Part shown: positions 1-7,686 of the stretch, one piece after another
How the letters are laid out: each line of letters starts with the position of its first letter
How positions within the stretch are numbered: the stretch's first letter is position 1
DNA from: an uncultured Desulfuromonadales bacterium
GTDB lineage: Bacteria; Desulfobacterota; Desulfuromonadia; Geobacterales; Pseudopelobacteraceae
DNA: 64,000 nucleotides
NCBI GenBank assembly: GCA_903868145.1
Contig: CAIPTY010000026.1
Coordinates: 1-64,000, forward strand
Reading direction: 5' to 3'
Translations under genes and position numbers: made by a program
The notes under the pieces: model-generated
Told to the model about the DNA's origin: nothing
Databases searched by the model: none
What the model saw: the letters and a program-made list of their open reading frames with translations, nothing else

Positions 1-578
1 AGTGGGAGAACCAGGTCCGCGCAAAGAAGAGGCTTGAGATCCTGGTGCCGCTGGGGATGGTGATCATCTTCATCCTGCTCTACTTCACCTTCCATTCCGC
101 CCTGGAGGCCAGCATGGTGATGCTCTCGGTGCCGTTCGCCCTGGTGGGCGGGGTCTATCTGGTTTCTGCGCTGGGCTATAACCTTTCTGTTGCAGTCTGG
201 GTCGGTTTCATCGCCCTGTACGGCATTGCCGTGGAGACCGGGGTGGTGATGGTGATCTACCTGCATGAAGCGCTTGACAAAAAACTGAAGGAAGGCCCCT
301 GCACCGAGCAGGATATCTACGACGCCACCTTCGAGGGGGCGGTACTGAGGTTGAGGCCGAAGCTGATGACCGTGGCGGTGGCCCTTCTGGGCCTGATTCC
401 GATCATGTGGTCAACCGGCACCGGCGCCGACGTGATGAAACCGATCGCCGCGCCGATGATCGGCGGCATGATTTCCTCGGCGGTGCATGTGCTGATCATG
501 ACGCCGGTGATATTCGTGCTGATGAAGAAGCGGGAGTTGGCGAAGGGAACATTGAAATATTCGGGAATGAAACATTAA
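1..578 (+). CDS. RND heavy-metal efflux pump, C-terminal fragment (CusA/CzcA family)
   Basis: The 5' end lies outside the window; the open frame runs from base 3 to the TAA at 576-578, so only about 191 C-terminal residues are seen. They hold four or five hydrophobic segments, including a stretch with VPFALVGG and the segment [18 protein letters not shown], which matches the TM11 region of heavy-metal RND pumps of the CusA/CzcA class, and a cytoplasmic basic tail after [13 protein letters not shown]. Family knowledge: these inner-membrane proton antiporters extrude Cu(I)/Ag(I) or divalent metals through a CusCBA-type tripartite complex. The following gene starts 19 bases downstream and encodes a His/Met-rich periplasmic protein, which fits copper or silver handling. 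The exact metal is inference. The ATG/GTG at 45 in the ORF track is internal, not the true start. Confidence 0.9.
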   Translation, partial: WENQVRAKKRLEILVPLGMVIIFILLYFTFHSALEASMVMLSVPFALVGGVYLVSALGYNLSVAVWVGFIALYGIAVETGVVMVIYLHEALDKKLKEGPCTEQDIYDATFEGAVLRLRPKLMTVAVALLGLIPIMWSTGTGADVMKPIAAPMIGGMISSAVHVLIMTPVIFVLMKKRELAKGTLKYSGMKH

Positions 579-597
579 CCAGACAAGGAGAAACAAA

Positions 598-1071
598 ATG
601 AAAAGACTGATGCTCGCAACTGCAACAATCCTGGCACTTTACGCACCGGCAGCATATGCCGCCGAGCATGATCACTCTGCACAGGGCGGCCACGAAGCCG
701 GTATGACCCACAGTGGCAACGCAGCCCATGAGGAAGTGCTCGATGGCGTCAAAGCAACGTTCACCGTCCAGACCATGGCCGATGCCATGAAGGCCATGGG
801 CATGGAAATGCCCAAAGGGGTCAGGGAGACCCATCACATTTCGTTATCACTGAAAAACCTAAAAAGCGGCAAGACCCTTACCGAGGGTGACGCCACGATA
901 AAAGTACTTGCGCCCGACAAGTCCGAACAGACCAAAGGGTTGATGGCCATGCATGGGCATTTCGGTGCGGACTTTGTGATGGGAGCAAAGGGAACATACG
1001 GAGTGATGTGCAAGTTCAAGGCTTCAGATGGCAAGGTGCGTCAGGCAAAATTCCGGTACACGGTAAAATAG
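598..1071 (+). CDS. Periplasmic His/Met-rich protein of an efflux operon (YtkA/FixH-like)
   Basis: A 157-residue protein with a clear signal peptide (residues 1-21, ending ...AAYAAEHDH). Mature residues 22-50 are rich in His, Met and acidic residues (HDHSAQGGH, GMTHSG), typical of a metal-binding tail. The remainder, about residues 50-157, looks like a small all-beta domain with FTVQ, LSLKNLKSGK and KFRYTVK strands, as in YtkA/FixH-like immunoglobulin-fold proteins. The start is supported by AAGGAG seven bases upstream. It lies 19 bases after the RND pump gene and was probably cotranscribed with it, followed by a strong hairpin terminator. Likely role: periplasmic metal binding or delivery to the pump (inference from composition and neighbour). 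I do not recognise a named gene. Confidence 0.7.
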   Translation: MKRLMLATATILALYAPAAYAAEHDHSAQGGHEAGMTHSGNAAHEEVLDGVKATFTVQTMADAMKAMGMEMPKGVRETHHISLSLKNLKSGKTLTEGDATIKVLAPDKSEQTKGLMAMHGHFGADFVMGAKGTYGVMCKFKASDGKVRQAKFRYTVK

Positions 1072-1082
1072 CCAAATCAAAA

Positions 1083-1107
1083 GGGGCATCCCGATCCTGG
1101 ATGCCCC
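1083..1107. terminator. Bidirectional intrinsic terminator
   Basis: A perfect 9-bp stem, GGGGCATCC and GGATGCCCC, with a 7-base loop, flanked by AAAA on the left and TTCC on the right. It sits between the convergent ends of the metal-binding protein gene and the dehydrogenase gene, so it can serve both strands. Confidence 0.8.
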
Positions 1108-1136
1108 TTCCGTATAATGCCTATCTGACCGGAGAG

Positions 1137-2003
1137 CTACTTGCGCAGAACCTTGATGACCGCCGAGAAATCCTCTTCGCCCAGACCGGCCTCAACCGCC
1201 TGCTCATATGACTTGCTGACAGCCTCGGCAGCCGGCAGATGCAGGCCAACCAGCTTGGCGGCGTTCATGACCACATGCAACTGTTCGGAGACATATTTGA
1301 GCGCCAGGCTGCGGGGGAAATCTCCGCGAGCCATGGCCCGACCCTTGGAATGGAACAGCGGAGAAGCGACCCCGCGCGTATCGAGAACTTCGAGGATCTT
1401 GTCGGCATTGAAACCCATTTTCTCGCCGAACACCAAACCTTCTGCCAGCACCTGAACCAGTTCCGCCTGAACGAGATTGACGATGAACTTCATCTTGGTC
1501 GCATCGCCGATCTCTCCGACGTGGATGGTATTGAGGCCGAAATATGAAAATGGCTCCCTGCACTTGCCTACCAGTGAAGGATCCCCTCCGGTAATGATCG
1601 TCATCAGGCCATTGACAGCGTGATCCTTGCTGCCCCAGACCGGTGCATCCAGATACCGCACCTGTTTTTTTGTGAACTCATCGGCAATCTTCAGGGTTGT
1701 GTCGAGAGAGTGGGAACCCATGTCAGCCAGGATCGTCCCGGCATCGATGCCTGCCAGAATTCCGTCAGGCCCGAAGAAAAGCAGGCCGAGTTCGTCGCCC
1801 TCGGGAACTATCGCAATAACCAGATCACGCCCCTTGGCTGCCTGCATCGCCGAGGTTGCGGCCAGAGCGCCATGTGCGACCAGATCTTTGACTGCGACCG
1901 TGTCCGTATCAAATACCGTCAGTTCATAACTTGACTTTGCCAGGTTCGTAGCCATGTGACGCCCGACGGTACCCAATCCGATAAAACCGATTTTCTTCAG
2001 CAT
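1137..2003 (-). CDS. NAD(P)-dependent beta-hydroxyacid dehydrogenase (3-hydroxyisobutyrate / succinic semialdehyde reductase family)
   Basis: The start chosen is the second in-frame ATG (MLKKIGFIG), which is 9 bases after AGGAGG; the ORF-track ATG directly abuts the AGGAGG and is unlikely to be used. The 288-residue protein has an N-terminal Rossmann motif GFIGLGTVG (residues 6-14), the substrate-loop motif DAPVWGSK (about 120-127) and the catalytic-lysine segment GDATKMKFIVN (about 165-175), followed by the all-helical C-terminal domain. These place it in the beta-hydroxyacid dehydrogenase superfamily, which reduces or oxidises small 3-hydroxy acids; the GSK motif is common in the glyoxylate/succinic semialdehyde reductase branch. 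The exact substrate cannot be told. It stands alone, followed by the shared terminator. Confidence 0.85.
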   Translation of the reverse strand: MLKKIGFIGLGTVGRHMATNLAKSSYELTVFDTDTVAVKDLVAHGALAATSAMQAAKGRDLVIAIVPEGDELGLLFFGPDGILAGIDAGTILADMGSHSLDTTLKIADEFTKKQVRYLDAPVWGSKDHAVNGLMTIITGGDPSLVGKCREPFSYFGLNTIHVGEIGDATKMKFIVNLVQAELVQVLAEGLVFGEKMGFNADKILEVLDTRGVASPLFHSKGRAMARGDFPRSLALKYVSEQLHVVMNAAKLVGLHLPAAEAVSKSYEQAVEAGLGEEDFSAVIKVLRK

Positions 2004-2121
2004 TATTTTCATCCTCCTGAAATAGGAATAGCGTCTTTAATACGATTTTCGTGATACTACACGGAAATGCTGTTACTGGCAACTATCTAGTTTGCCAAAA
2101 AACACTTTTTTCAATTGGCGG

Positions 2122-2778
2122 TTATCGAAATCGTTTTACACCGTTTTTCTCGCAGAGTCCCGACAGCCGACAGGTTGAGCAATACGGTGACACCGGATGG
2201 CAGTGGTTCTGCCCGAACGCCACCAGCAGGTCGTTGATTTCGATCCAGTATTCCGGCGGCAATATCCCGCGCAAAACCGTTTCGGTCTGATCGGGTGACC
2301 TTGTGGCCACATACCCCCAACGGTTGCAGATGCGGTGAACATGCGTATCCACGCAGATCCCCTGTTTGCCGAACCCGAGTGTCAGCACGAGATTTGCGGT
2401 CTTCCGCCCTACCCCTTTGAACTTCAGAAGCTCATCAATGTCGTCCGGCACAACGCCATCATATTCAGTTGCCAGCCTACGGCTGATTTCAAGGATCTGA
2501 GCCGCCTTGTTCCGGTAAAAACCGGCGGGATAGATATATCCGGCAATCTGCTCCGCTGTCAATCGACATACGGACTCTGGAGTTTCGGCATGTTCAAACA
2601 AACGGGCCGAGGCCAGTGCTGTAACTTCATCCTTGGTCCTCAGGGAGATGAGGCACGATACCAGCACTTTGAAAGGGCTGCGGTCGCACTGGGCGACAAT
2701 CGTCACCGCCGGTTTCCGCCATGACGGGTACATCTCGCGCAGAAGCTGAACCATCAGATGTATGTTGTTCGCTTTCAT
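2122..2778 (-). CDS. nth: Endonuclease III, DNA glycosylase/AP lyase
   Basis: Removes oxidised pyrimidines in base-excision repair and nicks the resulting AP site. From the chosen start (MKANNIHL, residue 13 of the ORF-track version, giving the usual length of about 218 residues) the protein shows the helix-hairpin-helix with the catalytic lysine (FKGVGRKTAN), the catalytic aspartate motif VDTHVHRI, and a C-terminal [4Fe-4S] ligand set C-x6-C-x2-C-x5-C at about residues 193-209. All active-site and cluster residues are present, so it should be functional. The longer N-terminus of the ORF would overlap the region upstream of the divergent PHP gene and has no family counterpart. No strong Shine-Dalgarno was seen. 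Confidence 0.93.
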   Translation of the reverse strand: MKANNIHLMVQLLREMYPSWRKPAVTIVAQCDRSPFKVLVSCLISLRTKDEVTALASARLFEHAETPESVCRLTAEQIAGYIYPAGFYRNKAAQILEISRRLATEYDGVVPDDIDELLKFKGVGRKTANLVLTLGFGKQGICVDTHVHRICNRWGYVATRSPDQTETVLRGILPPEYWIEINDLLVAFGQNHCHPVSPYCSTCRLSGLCEKNGVKRFR

Positions 2779-2869
2779 GCGTGCAATACTACCCGAACAA
2801 CACCGGCCACGCAAGTCAGGTTTTACAATGTTTTACAATTACACTCTTTACAGTTATGATAGCTTCACG

Positions 2870-3763
2870 ATGACTGACCCGAACGCACTGATTGATCTGC
2901 ATATCCACTCCAACTGCTCCGATGGCGCCTTTTCTCCGGTCGAACTCGTCCAGAGAGCCTTCATGACAGGCCTGCTGGCCGTAGCCATAGCCGATCATGA
3001 CTCTGTTGCAGGCATTGACGAGGCGACAGTCGCGGGAAACAACAGACAGATTGAAATTATTCCCGCCGTTGAACTCTCGGTGCAATTCAGGGATTGGCAG
3101 GATGTGCATCTCCTTGGCTACGGCATTGACCATACCGATGCCAGCTTCCTGAACAAATTACACGGGTTCCGCGGCAGGCGGGAAAAGCGCAATGAGGAGA
3201 TTCTGGAGCGGGTGAATCAAAAACTCCTGGATGAGGGGAGAGAAGCTATCGCACTCGAAACAGTACTCGCATACGCCAGGGACGCCATCGGACGGCCTCA
3301 CATAGCACGCGCCCTGCTGGAGCACAACTATGCCGGATCGGTTGAGGATGCGTTTCAGCGCTATCTTGTCCCCTGCAATGTACCCAAAAGCTACTGGCCT
3401 ATTGACGACGCAATCAGGGAAATCCGGCGAATCGGAGGCCTTGCGGTACTGGCTCACCCCACCACGGTCAGCACAGACCGGTCGGAGCTGCGGGCAATAA
3501 TCCTTGAACTTTCAGCGATGGGGCTGGATGGCATTGAGGTATTCAATAACCTGGCTCAACCGTACGAGATGGAGTTCCTCAGGCGTCTGGCAGAGGAACT
3601 CGGCCTGCTGATCACGGGCGGATCGGATTTTCATGGAATAGAGGATGGTCTGGAGATGGGAAGGGGGCGCGGAGGCGTGCGCTTCGGCGCCAGCCTCCTT
3701 TCAGCCTTGAAGAAGCGCCTGGGAGAGCGACAGAGTCAGCTTTTGTCTTTGTATGCCTTATAG
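2870..3763 (+). CDS. PHP-domain phosphoesterase (RNase AM / YciV-like)
   Basis: The start is placed at MTDPNALIDLHIHSN because PHP proteins begin a few residues before the first HxH motif; the 36 extra residues in the ORF track run back into the nth promoter. The 297-residue protein carries the PHP metal-site motifs: LHIHSNCSDG (HxH at residues 11 and 13), AIADHDSV, an internal HLLGYGID, LAHPTTVS, and a C-terminal GGSDFHG. The family includes YciV (RNase AM), which hydrolyses 3',5'-nucleoside bisphosphates and trims 5' ends of small RNAs; the order and spacing of motifs fit this branch. Its 3' end overlaps the convergent kinase-BON gene by 28 bases. No clear Shine-Dalgarno precedes the start. 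Confidence 0.88.
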   Translation: MTDPNALIDLHIHSNCSDGAFSPVELVQRAFMTGLLAVAIADHDSVAGIDEATVAGNNRQIEIIPAVELSVQFRDWQDVHLLGYGIDHTDASFLNKLHGFRGRREKRNEEILERVNQKLLDEGREAIALETVLAYARDAIGRPHIARALLEHNYAGSVEDAFQRYLVPCNVPKSYWPIDDAIREIRRIGGLAVLAHPTTVSTDRSELRAIILELSAMGLDGIEVFNNLAQPYEMEFLRRLAEELGLLITGGSDFHGIEDGLEMGRGRGGVRFGASLLSALKKRLGERQSQLLSLYAL

Positions 3764-4563
3764 TTAATGATCTGAATATCCTCCTGCAGTTCCTTGACCC
3801 CTTTGATAGACCGTACGATCCTGAGGGCGCTGGACTTTTCTTCCTGCGAGGCGATAAAACCGCTCACCAGCACTTTGCCTTTCCGGGCAACGATGGTAAA
3901 TGGCCGGTAATCGAGATCGGAAGCATTCAGCAAAGAGGTTTCGATCTTTTTTTCCAGTATGGTATTTTCAATGAGTTGTGCAGAATCCTTCTCGGCTTCC
4001 TTGAACAGCGGGTCCTTTGCTGCTGACACGATACTCTCAATGATCGAACTCTGGGACAGGCGCGACGTATTGAATGTCATGTCGTACCCGATGGGATCAC
4101 TCCAGTCACGGTCAAAATAGAAGTGGATAAATCCACCGCGCTGATGATCACTGCGGCGAATCATGGAATGGGCAAGGTCGGGGTCAATCCATTCCCGCTC
4201 TGCAAAACGCTCAACACGCTCCTCAAAACCGGCCAGAAACCTGAGCCTCAAAACATTTCCGCAACCCTTCAAAAGATCCTGGCCGCCGCGACCGTAGAGA
4301 ATCACATCACCCTTGCGTGCAAAATCGAGCAGGATCAGCTCAATTGTATTAAGCACTGCGGCGCGTTTGCGATCCTCGGCGGTGATGTATGACGGCGGTT
4401 TCTCATCCACCATCAGCAGCATTTCAGGAGAAATCCCGTATTTGGGCGCACTGGCACTGATACGAGCCCCGTCAATAAGTGTATATTTCAGCTTGCGGGC
4501 AACCTCTTCGGCTATGTGATAGGCCCCTGTGCCCATTTCCCGTGAAATTGTTATGACAGCCAT
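3736..4563 (-). CDS. Cytidylate kinase-like protein fused to a C-terminal BON domain
   Basis: The 275-residue protein has two parts. Residues 1 to about 190 match the cytidylate-kinase-like family: N-terminal ITISREMGTGAYHIAEEVAR in the place of the P-loop, then VILYGRGGQDLL and a LRLRFLAGFEERVERF segment. Residues about 200-270 form a BON domain (KKIETSLLN, FTIVARKGKVLVSGFI, VRSIKGVKELQEDI), a fold usually found in envelope or lipid-associated proteins. The P-loop lacks the usual GK[ST], as in many members of this family, so nucleotide kinase activity is uncertain. A gap of 104 bases separates it from the upstream MglA-like gene on the same strand, so cotranscription is possible. The 3' end overlaps the PHP gene by 28 bases. 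Confidence 0.8.
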   Translation of the reverse strand: MAVITISREMGTGAYHIAEEVARKLKYTLIDGARISASAPKYGISPEMLLMVDEKPPSYITAEDRKRAAVLNTIELILLDFARKGDVILYGRGGQDLLKGCGNVLRLRFLAGFEERVERFAEREWIDPDLAHSMIRRSDHQRGGFIHFYFDRDWSDPIGYDMTFNTSRLSQSSIIESIVSAAKDPLFKEAEKDSAQLIENTILEKKIETSLLNASDLDYRPFTIVARKGKVLVSGFIASQEEKSSALRIVRSIKGVKELQEDIQIINYKAYKDKS

Positions 4564-4667
4564 GAAAATCCTCCGTGCGTTGAAAGCAGATCCGTCTGCT
4601 ATATAGCACGTTGTGATTGTGTATACAAGAAGGTAATTCTACCGTTTCGGCAGCACCTGAAAGCCGG

Positions 4668-5555
4668 TCAGGCCTGATCGATCGAAATCGATACAACCAG
4701 GCGGCGTGTCGTTCCCTCCAGCGTCAGTTGCAGAGGCACACGTACAACACCGTCCTTACTTACGGCCGTATCACCCGCCAGCCTCACCATGAACCGTTCC
4801 TGCCCCTCTCCCGATTCCGATCCCTGCACCGGATAACCAGCATCAGGCAGAACGACGGGCGACTCACCGGACACGTCGCATGCGGTGGTTTCAACGATTT
4901 CATCGACTGGCGCACCATTACCAGACAAACTCTGCTCCTCTTGGGCGTCAGGCTCCCTTACCCTGAAAGCATCATCCTCTCCAACACGGCTCATAATCGC
5001 ACGGGACAGCGTGGCAAGTGCTTCAAGCACCCCCTCGCCGCTGACGGCCACGGAAGGGCAGAGTGGCGTGCCTGTCAGATCGAGCGCTACGGCAGCGCTG
5101 TCCGGCGACATCTTCCCGATGCCGCTGAAAGAGTTGAGTTGCAGCACCACCGGAAGATCGTGCACACTGAGGCCATAGCCGGACAGAAAGTCCCGCAGAT
5201 GCTGGATGCTGTCACGCCCGGCCATAACCCTTTCAGGGCTGTCATCCGCCACCACAACCAGACCATCCGCCCCCTTGAGTGTCATCTTCCAGGCAGCCGG
5301 ATTTACAACCCTTCCCGGCAGTGTGTAGATATGAAACCGGACACGATACCCGCCAAACACAAACGCCTCAAACGGGCTGAAATCAAAGAAAAGAAGCGAA
5401 CCTCCGCTGGTAGGCAAAGACTTCAACTCCCCACGCAGCGACGGCTTGATTCTCTCGTAAATGTACTGCATGGAGGTACGCTTGCCGGCACCCTCACAGC
5501 CATAATAGACGATCTTGGCGTTTATCTCTTTTTTTGTGTGATTGATGAGAGCCAT
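4668..5555 (-). CDS. MglA-like small GTPase with C-terminal extension
   Basis: The first ~190 residues of this 295-residue protein form a Ras-like GTPase of the MglA type: IVYYGCEGAGKRTSMQYIY is the P-loop (GKRT in place of GKTT), RVRFHIYTLPGRV gives the MglA-style TxPG in place of DxxG, and GLVVVADDSPERV matches the MglA strand after switch II. The guanine-specificity loop reads LQLNSFSG where MglA has NKRD, so the Lys/Asp pair is missing and nucleotide specificity may be altered. The C-terminal ~100 residues are acidic then beta-rich and unrecognised. MglA proteins set cell polarity and control gliding and type IV pili in myxobacteria. It is the third gene of a tight operon (gaps 6 and 15 bases) after SPOR and helical proteins. 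Confidence 0.78.
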   Translation of the reverse strand: MALINHTKKEINAKIVYYGCEGAGKRTSMQYIYERIKPSLRGELKSLPTSGGSLLFFDFSPFEAFVFGGYRVRFHIYTLPGRVVNPAAWKMTLKGADGLVVVADDSPERVMAGRDSIQHLRDFLSGYGLSVHDLPVVLQLNSFSGIGKMSPDSAAVALDLTGTPLCPSVAVSGEGVLEALATLSRAIMSRVGEDDAFRVREPDAQEEQSLSGNGAPVDEIVETTACDVSGESPVVLPDAGYPVQGSESGEGQERFMVRLAGDTAVSKDGVVRVPLQLTLEGTTRRLVVSISIDQA

Positions 5556-5570
5556 TGATGTTCCCCAGGG

Positions 5571-6515
5571 CTACCGTTTTTTTGCCATCAGCATGCGTTT
5601 GGCCTGGGTGGAGATCACCGAGGCGACATTCTTGCTTTTGGCATAACCGGCAACATCCTTTTCGTTCATCGTACCAAGGTAGCGCAGCGAGTTGGCGAGC
5701 GGCGTTTTAGGACAGTTTATCAGGGCCTTTCGAATATTATAATTCTTGATCCACTCCCTGTTGGCGCAGATCAGACGAACAATTTCATCATTCTGGACGC
5801 CGAGCTTCAAAAACTGCAAAACCTCACCATCGCTCAGTCGGGGGTTTTTGATAACACCACCCGAAACCAGCTTGTTGGCGTCCTTGACCAGAATCGCGCG
5901 CCACTCCTTATCGCCGGACAGGGCCATTTTGATCTTCTCGGATATTCCCATAATCTGGGCCATCTTGTACTTGCTGAGAAATTGCTCGCTCTTTTCATCG
6001 ATTTCCTCAACGACCTCTTCCTCCGGCAGCTCATCCTCGTCAGGCAGCAGGTTTTCATCCATTTCCGACAGGTCATCGGGCGGTAGTTCCTGAGCGGTCT
6101 CTGCAGCGCCTTCATCGGGCGCGGGGTATTCGGTAGTCCCGGCCTGAGAAATCGCCTGACGCAGCAGAAATTCCCTGGCCTGGTCCGACAGCAGTTCGTG
6201 CGCCAGCAGTGCCTCGGCAATCACCGTTCTGGCATGAAGGGCAGAGGCGAGCACAACCAGGACGGAGGGATGTGCTTCGGATGAGTGAATATACTCCATC
6301 AGAACCTCATCCGGTTGCGCCTCAAGCCCCCTGACGGCTGCGGTACTGACGATGCTCTCCGTGTCCCTGATCAGACAGAAAAGCAGCACAATCCGGTCAG
6401 ACAGTTGCAGCAAGCCCGCCCCGGCGATCCCTGACAGTTTTTCATCAACGGTCACGCCGGGACGGACAAACCTGGCAACTGAAGGGGAAACTTTCAGTTT
6501 GATTTTTTCAGCCAT
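5571..6515 (-). CDS. Conserved hypothetical protein, helical (HEAT-like) with acidic linker
   Basis: A 314-residue soluble protein with no signal peptide or membrane segment. Residues 1 to about 140 are alpha-helical with repeated Ala/Leu-rich pairs (LLQLSDRIVLLFCL, VLVVLASALHARTVI) that resemble HEAT-type repeats. Residues about 145-185 are a Glu/Asp-rich linker (LLPDEDELPEEEVVEE), and the C-terminal third is basic and helical, ending KRMLMAKKR. I do not recognise a named family. It lies 6 bases after the SPOR gene and 15 bases before the MglA-like gene, so it probably works with the GTPase, for example as a partner or effector (inference from operon position only). Confidence 0.6.
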   Translation of the reverse strand: MAEKIKLKVSPSVARFVRPGVTVDEKLSGIAGAGLLQLSDRIVLLFCLIRDTESIVSTAAVRGLEAQPDEVLMEYIHSSEAHPSVLVVLASALHARTVIAEALLAHELLSDQAREFLLRQAISQAGTTEYPAPDEGAAETAQELPPDDLSEMDENLLPDEDELPEEEVVEEIDEKSEQFLSKYKMAQIMGISEKIKMALSGDKEWRAILVKDANKLVSGGVIKNPRLSDGEVLQFLKLGVQNDEIVRLICANREWIKNYNIRKALINCPKTPLANSLRYLGTMNEKDVAGYAKSKNVASVISTQAKRMLMAKKR

Positions 6516-6521
6516 ACATCC

Positions 6522-7610
6522 CTACTGGTGAAGGGCAGCTGAGGTGATTCCAGCAGCCTTCAGCTTCCTGAGCGCCTCATCAGCGGCTTTTCTGTCACTG
6601 AATACTCCGGCGGTAAGACTCTTCGAGGCGATGGAAACATCCACACGCCTGATGGTCAGCTTGAAACCGGCGGCAGCCAGTCGCTCCTTTTCGGAGGCGG
6701 CCCGTGCGTCGAGCATATATGAACCGGCATAGACCAGATGCTTTCCGGCGCTGTCGATAATGAAGGCATCAGAGGTATACCGCTTGAGTTTATCAAGTTG
6801 GGCCCTTGCAGCTTCACGATCTGCAAACTCGGCAAGCAGAAGCCGGTTCATCCTGGTTTTCTTCTGAACACCCGGCACGATGCTGGCTTCAAGTCCGGCC
6901 TTCCGCACACGAACCAGATCGGAAGCCAGAGCCTCTTCCAGCACATAGCTGCCCACCAGCACCGTCCAGCCGGATGATGTTTTAACCGCTTTCGCGGGGA
7001 TCGCAGCCCCATTCTGTGTTGGCTTCTTTACGGCCTTTTTCGCCGTTACGGCAGCATCGGTCTTCTTTTCCAGCGGTTTCCTGGTAGCTGCCGCTTTACT
7101 CTCCATGGCAGCAACCGGCGGCGCTTTCTTGTCGGGAGCGGCAGCGGGCTTCTTTTCTGCAAGAACCGGTTTCTTTTCATCGGCCTTGACTACCGCTGGC
7201 GAAGGCTTCTTTTCTGCTGCTTTGGCAGCATCCGCTTTCTTTGCCTCCACAGCCGGTTTGGCAGCATCGGCCTTCTTGGGTTCTCCAGCCGTTTTGAGCG
7301 GTGCCGGAGCCGCTACCGGCTTGGCTGCAGCAGCAGTCGCGGGAGCGGGAGTTGCTGGAACCGGTGGTGATGCCGCCTTGGCAGGCTGCCCGTCACTGGG
7401 CGGCAGCGGTTTTTTGACCACCTGTGGCGACGGCGGGGGCGGTGGTTTCTGATCCTGCTGCGGCTTGATGAGGTCTGTGAAAAAATAGACATACCCGAAA
7501 CCACCCACCAGGATGAGCAGAACCACAAGCAGGAGGTTCTGTTTTCCCTTATCCTCTACACCCGCCTGCTGCTTATTCTCATCTGAATCCTTGCTGAACT
7601 TGATATCCAT
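6522..7610 (-). CDS. SPOR-domain inner-membrane protein
   Basis: The 362-residue protein has a short cytoplasmic N-terminus, one transmembrane helix (about residues 26-45, LLLVVLLILVGGFGYVYFF), a long Pro/Ala/Lys-rich periplasmic linker (about 50-205) with repeated KPAA/EKKP motifs, and a C-terminal region with two tandem SPOR-like units (WTVLVGSYVLEEALASDL, then HLVYAGSYMLDARAASE with LTAGVFSDRKAADEAL). SPOR domains bind glycan strands lacking stem peptides at septa or poles. As first gene of the operon with a helical protein and an MglA-like GTPase, it could link a polarity GTPase to cell-wall landmarks (inference). The linker is low complexity, so frames on the opposite strand look open but are shadows. 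Confidence 0.82.
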   Translation of the reverse strand: MDIKFSKDSDENKQQAGVEDKGKQNLLLVVLLILVGGFGYVYFFTDLIKPQQDQKPPPPPSPQVVKKPLPPSDGQPAKAASPPVPATPAPATAAAAKPVAAPAPLKTAGEPKKADAAKPAVEAKKADAAKAAEKKPSPAVVKADEKKPVLAEKKPAAAPDKKAPPVAAMESKAAATRKPLEKKTDAAVTAKKAVKKPTQNGAAIPAKAVKTSSGWTVLVGSYVLEEALASDLVRVRKAGLEASIVPGVQKKTRMNRLLLAEFADREAARAQLDKLKRYTSDAFIIDSAGKHLVYAGSYMLDARAASEKERLAAAGFKLTIRRVDVSIASKSLTAGVFSDRKAADEALRKLKAAGITSAALHQ

Positions 7611-7686
7611 GGATAACCTCCCGTAATCGTGAGCGTGTCAGCCGGTCGCCCGTCAAATGGAACCGGGCATTGCTGTACGGATCACG

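Noticed and set aside
4617-5558. 313-residue plus-strand ORF opposite the MglA-like gene
   Set aside because: Shadow; Arg/His-rich with no family motif.
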